Origin: DATKKX01 sp035542775
GTDB lineage: Bacteria > Planctomycetota > Phycisphaerae > UBA1845 > UTPLA1
NCBI GenBank assembly: GCA_035542775.1
Contig: DATKKX010000260.1
Span: 1-17,934 of the forward strand
Direction: 5' to 3'
DNA length: 17,934 nt
Positions 14,668-17,934 of this stretch are shown piece after piece. The notes under the pieces were generated by a model, which had not been told where the DNA came from, searched no databases, and saw only the letters and a list, made by a program, of their open reading frames with translations. Position 1 is the stretch's first letter, and every line of letters starts with the position of its first letter. The position numbers and the translations under genes are program-made.

Positions 14668-16212
14668 CTACCGCTGCGGCGGCTCTCCGCGTTTCATGTG
14701 GGAGCGCCACCAATCACGCATCTGGGCCGGGTCATAGGCCCGCGCAGCCGCCAACAGATCCCCCAGGACGGGAGTGAGATCGATCGTCGCGGGCTGCTCC
14801 TTGACCACGGCGACCGGTGTGCCCAGCAGTTTGATGGTCAGAATCGTATCGCCGTCGGCGCCATGGGTACCGAGTATGCGAAGATGGTTGTCGCGGACCA
14901 GCAAACGCATTCCCAGCTCGGCGTATTCCACTTTGTCCGGGAGGAGCTCGCGCGGAAGGGATGGGGGCCAGGAGAAATCGAAGGCCTTTTCCGCGGCTTC
15001 GAGAAGGAGGTCCCGGTCGATGGTCCCGGGCGCATCGGCGGGCGGCAGGGCGTTGATCTCGATATCCGCCGAGCGCACGCGATCGTCGACCACGTCGAGA
15101 TTGTTCACCCGTATGACCAGCCTGCCGGTGGCCGATCCGTGGCCGAGGAGCTGCAGCCACTCCTCCAAGACCAAATCAGAGACGGTGCCCTCAAGCCGAA
15201 GGCGATTGATGTGCCCGAGGGCCAGATCAACGGAATCGAAGTTGAAGCTGGCCGATCCGGACAGACTTGACCGGCCGACCAGAGGGCCGAACGGAGAAAG
15301 CGACAGGCCGGAGAGCCTTCCTCGCCCGAGGAAATGCGTGACCGTCGAGCCGGTGATCTTCGCGCCATCGACGGATACGGAGAATCGGCCGGGAAACGGC
15401 CCGAGCGGCAGAGCAGCGGTCAACTCAGCCAGGTCGGCGTCCTCGAGGCGGCCGTCCAGCCATATCTCCGGCTCGTCGGCCGTCTTCCGATATTGAACGC
15501 GGCCCGCGAATTGGCCGGTGCTGACGCGACTCCCGAGGACCGAGCTGATGCCGATGGAGGCAAGCGGCACTTCGGGGAGCATGAGGATGAATTCGGAGAC
15601 ATCGACGCCGTTTTGCGGGAGAAACCTGGCCTCGATCCGGACGCCCTGGCTGACTCGATGGCCGCCCAGCTCATAAGCGACCAGATGGGCGACGCCGTCC
15701 TTGGGATTGCTCATGTCAATCAAGCCGGAAGTGTCGCGGCACCGAATGGAGACCCCGCCGCGATCGAAGCCGATCTCGAAATCCGACAGCTTGACCTGCG
15801 TCAGATCGAGGTCTTCGAAGTTGTGCCCCAGGCCGGATCGAAAAACCTGGCCGTAGTCGTCCCCCCGCCACCGGTCGGTGCCCAGCAGGAGGAGTCCCTT
15901 GTTAAGTTCAAGCTCGTTGGAGGCCCTGTCGTCGCGATGCTTTTCCCACCAGATGGCCTGGTCGCAGCGAAAGATGCGATCGCGGCGGCCGGGGAGCCAG
16001 ACCTCGACGTTCTCGAAGGCGCGGCTGGCGAAGGTGTGGCCCCGGATGCCGCCGAGATTGCATGGCAGATCGAAGAAGCGGCTCAACTTGTCCTCGACGC
16101 TGGCCCGGTAGGACTCGCTCCGCAGGCGCAGTCCGTACGCCGCGGTCCAGCCGAGGGAGCCTCCCACAAGTACAATCGTCAGGATCAGCAAATACTTTCT
16201 ATGCGGGAGCAT
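14668..16212 (-). CDS. Membrane-anchored AsmA-like protein of unknown function
   Basis: A 514-residue protein with a single N-terminal hydrophobic segment (about residues 7-26, YLLILTIVLVGGSLGWTAAY) after a short basic start. The remainder lies outside the membrane. The body is a long run of short beta strands and Gly/Leu/Asp turns, such as LSDFEIGFDRGGVSIRCRD, RVQYRKTADEPEIWLDGRLE and RLRLEGTVSDLVLEEWL. This resembles AsmA/TamB-type lipid-transport or assembly proteins with repetitive beta-groove structure, but I see no diagnostic family motif, so the comparison is by architecture only. The start at 16212 (ATG) gives the signal anchor; GGAGGA upstream is spaced 14 bases, longer than usual. 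It lies 84 bases after aroC on the same strand and probably shares its transcript. Confidence 0.72.
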   Translation of the reverse strand: MLPHRKYLLILTIVLVGGSLGWTAAYGLRLRSESYRASVEDKLSRFFDLPCNLGGIRGHTFASRAFENVEVWLPGRRDRIFRCDQAIWWEKHRDDRASNELELNKGLLLLGTDRWRGDDYGQVFRSGLGHNFEDLDLTQVKLSDFEIGFDRGGVSIRCRDTSGLIDMSNPKDGVAHLVAYELGGHRVSQGVRIEARFLPQNGVDVSEFILMLPEVPLASIGISSVLGSRVSTGQFAGRVQYRKTADEPEIWLDGRLEDADLAELTAALPLGPFPGRFSVSVDGAKITGSTVTHFLGRGRLSGLSLSPFGPLVGRSSLSGSASFNFDSVDLALGHINRLRLEGTVSDLVLEEWLQLLGHGSATGRLVIRVNNLDVVDDRVRSADIEINALPPADAPGTIDRDLLLEAAEKAFDFSWPPSLPRELLPDKVEYAELGMRLLVRDNHLRILGTHGADGDTILTIKLLGTPVAVVKEQPATIDLTPVLGDLLAAARAYDPAQMRDWWRSHMKRGEPPQR

Positions 16213-16296
16213 GGAGTGAAGAAACGTCCTCCGCGATGATCCCTCACGATCCTGTTAGGGCACGGTTGCCGCGGCGGCCCCGTTTTGCGCGGCTGT

Positions 16297-17478
16297 CTAG
16301 GCCCTGTCAGAAGGCCCGGCGGCCTGTGGCAGTCGTCGCGCCGACTGCATGTAGAAATCGTAGGCCGCGCGGACCTCTGTCATCGTGTCTCCCCCGAATT
16401 TTTCCAGAAAAGCCCGAGCCAGCTCGAAGGCGACGACGCATTCCGCAATGACGCTCGCGGCCGGTACGGCGCAGATGTCGCTGCGCTCATAATCGTTCCG
16501 TTCCGGTTGCAGTGTCTTCAGGTTGACCGTGTTCAGGCCGCGCAGCAGCGTGCTGATCGGCTTCATCACGGCGCGGACGACGACAGGCATGCCGTTGGTC
16601 ATGCCGCCTTCCAGGCCGCCGGCGTTGTTGCTTCGCCGGACGAATCCCAGGTTGGGCGTCTCGCGCTGACCGGCGTCGTAGTAAATCTCGTCATGGACGG
16701 TGCTGCCCGGACGTTCGGCGCAGCCGAAACCGAGGCCGATCTCGACACCCTTGAACGCCTGGATGGAGCCCAGGGCACCCATGATCCTGCCGTCCAGCTT
16801 GTCCGACCATTGGGCGCAGCTTCCGAGGCCCGGCGGCAATCCGAACGCGCGGACCTCGACCACACCGCCGATCGTGTCCTTGTTCTGCTTTGCCTGGCGG
16901 ATCGCCGCAACCATGGCCTTGGCGGCGGACGCATCGGGGCAGTAAACCTCATTTGACCCGCGCGCGGCGCGGAGTTGCTCGAGTGCGGCATCCTCCGGCA
17001 GATGAGCGGTGATGTCACCGATCTGAACGACGTAGCCGACCACCTCGATTCCGAACTCCCGCAGCAGGCACGCCGAGATTGCGCCGGCCGCGACACGAGC
17101 GGCGGTCTCGCGGGCGCTGGCCCGCTCCAACGGCGCCCGGCAATCGGTCGTGAGCCATTTCATCGCTCCTGCAAAATCGGCATGACCCGGGCGAGGCCGG
17201 TTGATTTCCGGGGCCTCGTCGATCCGCCGATCCTTGTTCGCCAGCTCCACGGCCACGGGAGCCCCGATGGTCCGGCCGCGTCGAATGCCCGACAGTATGC
17301 CGGCGCGATCCTGCTCGATCTCCATCCGGCCACCGCGGCCGTAGCCGCCTTGTCGACGGCGCAGGGCCTCATTGACCGCAACCTGGTCGAGCTTCAGTTC
17401 CGCGGGCAGGCCTTCGATCAGAACGATTAACGCCTGTCCATGTGATTCGCCGGCGGTCCTGTAGTCGAGTCGAGACAT
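16297..17478 (-). CDS. aroC: Chorismate synthase
   Basis: Last step of the shikimate pathway: 5-enolpyruvylshikimate-3-phosphate to chorismate, with reduced FMN as cofactor, in the cytoplasm. The 393 residues carry all the signatures: GESHG (10-14, H13), RRRQGGYGRGGRMEIE (40-55), RPGHADFAGAMKW (96-108), ERASARETAARVA (118-130), LDGRIMGALGSIQAFKGVEI (228-247) and RRSNNAGGLEGGMTNG (281-296). Length and order are normal and no key residue is missing. No flavin-reductase domain is fused, so it depends on an external flavin reductase, as in most bacteria. The gene has no Shine-Dalgarno; a perfect TATAAT box lies seven bases before the ATG, so the mRNA is probably leaderless. Confidence 0.97.
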   Translation of the reverse strand: MSRLDYRTAGESHGQALIVLIEGLPAELKLDQVAVNEALRRRQGGYGRGGRMEIEQDRAGILSGIRRGRTIGAPVAVELANKDRRIDEAPEINRPRPGHADFAGAMKWLTTDCRAPLERASARETAARVAAGAISACLLREFGIEVVGYVVQIGDITAHLPEDAALEQLRAARGSNEVYCPDASAAKAMVAAIRQAKQNKDTIGGVVEVRAFGLPPGLGSCAQWSDKLDGRIMGALGSIQAFKGVEIGLGFGCAERPGSTVHDEIYYDAGQRETPNLGFVRRSNNAGGLEGGMTNGMPVVVRAVMKPISTLLRGLNTVNLKTLQPERNDYERSDICAVPAASVIAECVVAFELARAFLEKFGGDTMTEVRAAYDFYMQSARRLPQAAGPSDRA

Positions 17479-17485
17479 GAGGGTG

Positions 17486-17491
17486 ATTATA
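17486..17491 (-). promoter_or_regulatory. -10 element of a leaderless aroC promoter
   Basis: On the minus strand a perfect TATAAT ends seven bases before the A of the aroC ATG (17478), the normal distance to a transcription start. The intervening bases (CACCCTC) contain no ribosome-binding site. No good -35 box is seen at 16-18 bases upstream. Confidence 0.6.
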
Positions 17492-17702
17492 GGCCGTTTC
17501 CTACCTGAACACCCGTCTGGTCTCTCGCGGGGGCGATAAGGACTCTCGCCGGCGTGTTCGAGTTTGGGGTCGGCGATCGGGTCCAGGTCATTGCATCAAG
17601 GGAGCGTTGAGCCCGGCCGATCATAGCCGGGGGATGTCCATACTCCCGCCGCGGTATGAGGGTGTGATAACCATCCCCACAATCTAAACTTGGGAGCGTC
17701 TC

Positions 17703-17934
17703 ATGTCCGTCTTGGCACCCCCGAAACCGGCTGTCGTTGAAACACCGACCACCCAGGCGAATGATGCCGCTCAGGCCGCCCAGGCCTTTGCCCCGCGCGC
17801 CCCGGCGAATTTCCGGGAGGCGGGCCTGGAGCCGGGCACGGTAGAAGCTCTGATCGTGAAGCATCTGGCCGTCGTAGGCTCGGCCGCCGGTGCAGAGATT
17901 GCCAAGGAGCTGTGCCTGCCTGCCAAGTCCATCA
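17703..17934 (+). CDS. N-terminus of a probable AAA-type ATPase / ATP-binding protein (partial)
   Basis: Open from ATG 17703 to the window edge (77 codons seen), with GGGAG at 17692-17696 and 6-base spacing. Residues 1-33 are a low-complexity Ala/Pro/Gln/Thr segment. Residues 34-77 look like the small winged-helix domain that precedes the ATPase core in a family of predicted AAA ATPases (GLEPGTVEALIVKHL, then GAEIAKELCLP). The Walker motifs would lie beyond the window, so the ATPase call is inferred from this N-terminal pattern only. It is divergent from aroC across a 224-base spacer. Confidence 0.6.
   Translation, partial: MSVLAPPKPAVVETPTTQANDAAQAAQAFAPRAPANFREAGLEPGTVEALIVKHLAVVGSAAGAEIAKELCLPAKSI

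Noticed and set aside
15334..16239. Plus-strand open frame opposite the AsmA-like gene (301 codons)
   Set aside because: Ala/Asp/Gly-rich antisense frame. The minus-strand product has a proper signal anchor, start and stop.
1..17934. CRISPR array, tRNA/rRNA genes, insertion sequences or phage genes
   Set aside because: I saw no regularly spaced direct repeats, no tRNA cloverleaf, no transposase or integrase motifs and no terminal inverted repeats flanking a gene block.

Overview
The window is a high-GC bacterial chromosomal segment, probably from a planctomycete (Phycisphaerae-like). This is an inference from gene content and style. The clues are a thioredoxin-fold DUF255 protein with an export signal, small anchored proteins with Ala/Pro/Thr linkers, a receiver-fused PEP/pyruvate-dikinase-like protein, a helix-turn-helix/EIIA fusion, a bacterial deoxyhypusine-synthase-like protein and an RNase D with an extended C-terminus. 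No ribosomal RNA, tRNA, CRISPR array or mobile element was recognised. The content looks like core and lineage-specific chromosome rather than an island.

Layout from left to right. The window opens with the tail of a plus-strand gene (ends at 82) and a strong terminator (165-195). Next come the exported DUF255/thioredoxin-like protein (245-2554) and a small anchored protein of unknown function (2731-3390). A 409-base spacer precedes an NADP-type glutamate dehydrogenase, gdhA (3800-5161), which is closed by a perfect 13-bp terminator hairpin. A 988-residue protein follows (5449-8415), with two receiver-like domains fused to an ATP-grasp PEP/pyruvate-dikinase domain. It converges on a minus-strand deoxyhypusine-synthase-like gene (8436-9632). 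Divergent from that is RNase D (9930-11108), which starts inside the stop codon of a five-codon leader ORF. A HTH-EIIA fusion (11328-12062) comes next. A near-consensus promoter then drives a two-gene operon of a Ser/Thr protein kinase (12328-13341) and a PPP-type metallophosphoesterase (13338-14210), overlapping as ATGA.

The right end is on the minus strand: a stand-alone winged-helix regulator (14250-14537), a membrane-anchored AsmA-like protein (14668-16212) and chorismate synthase aroC (16297-17478), which appears to be leaderless. Divergent from aroC is the start of an AAA-type ATPase-like gene (17703 to the window edge).

The best candidates for undescribed biology are the coupled kinase/phosphatase pair, in which the kinase has HTD instead of HRD and the phosphatase lacks the normal GDxxDRG motif; the REC-REC-PPDK_N protein with no phosphohistidine or PEP-binding domain; the HTH-EIIA fusion; the catalytically intact deoxyhypusine-synthase homologue; and the RNase D leader ORF. 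Several of these proteins belong to families that handle phosphoryl groups (EIIA, PEP/pyruvate dikinase, kinase, phosphatase). The sequence alone does not show that they form one pathway.
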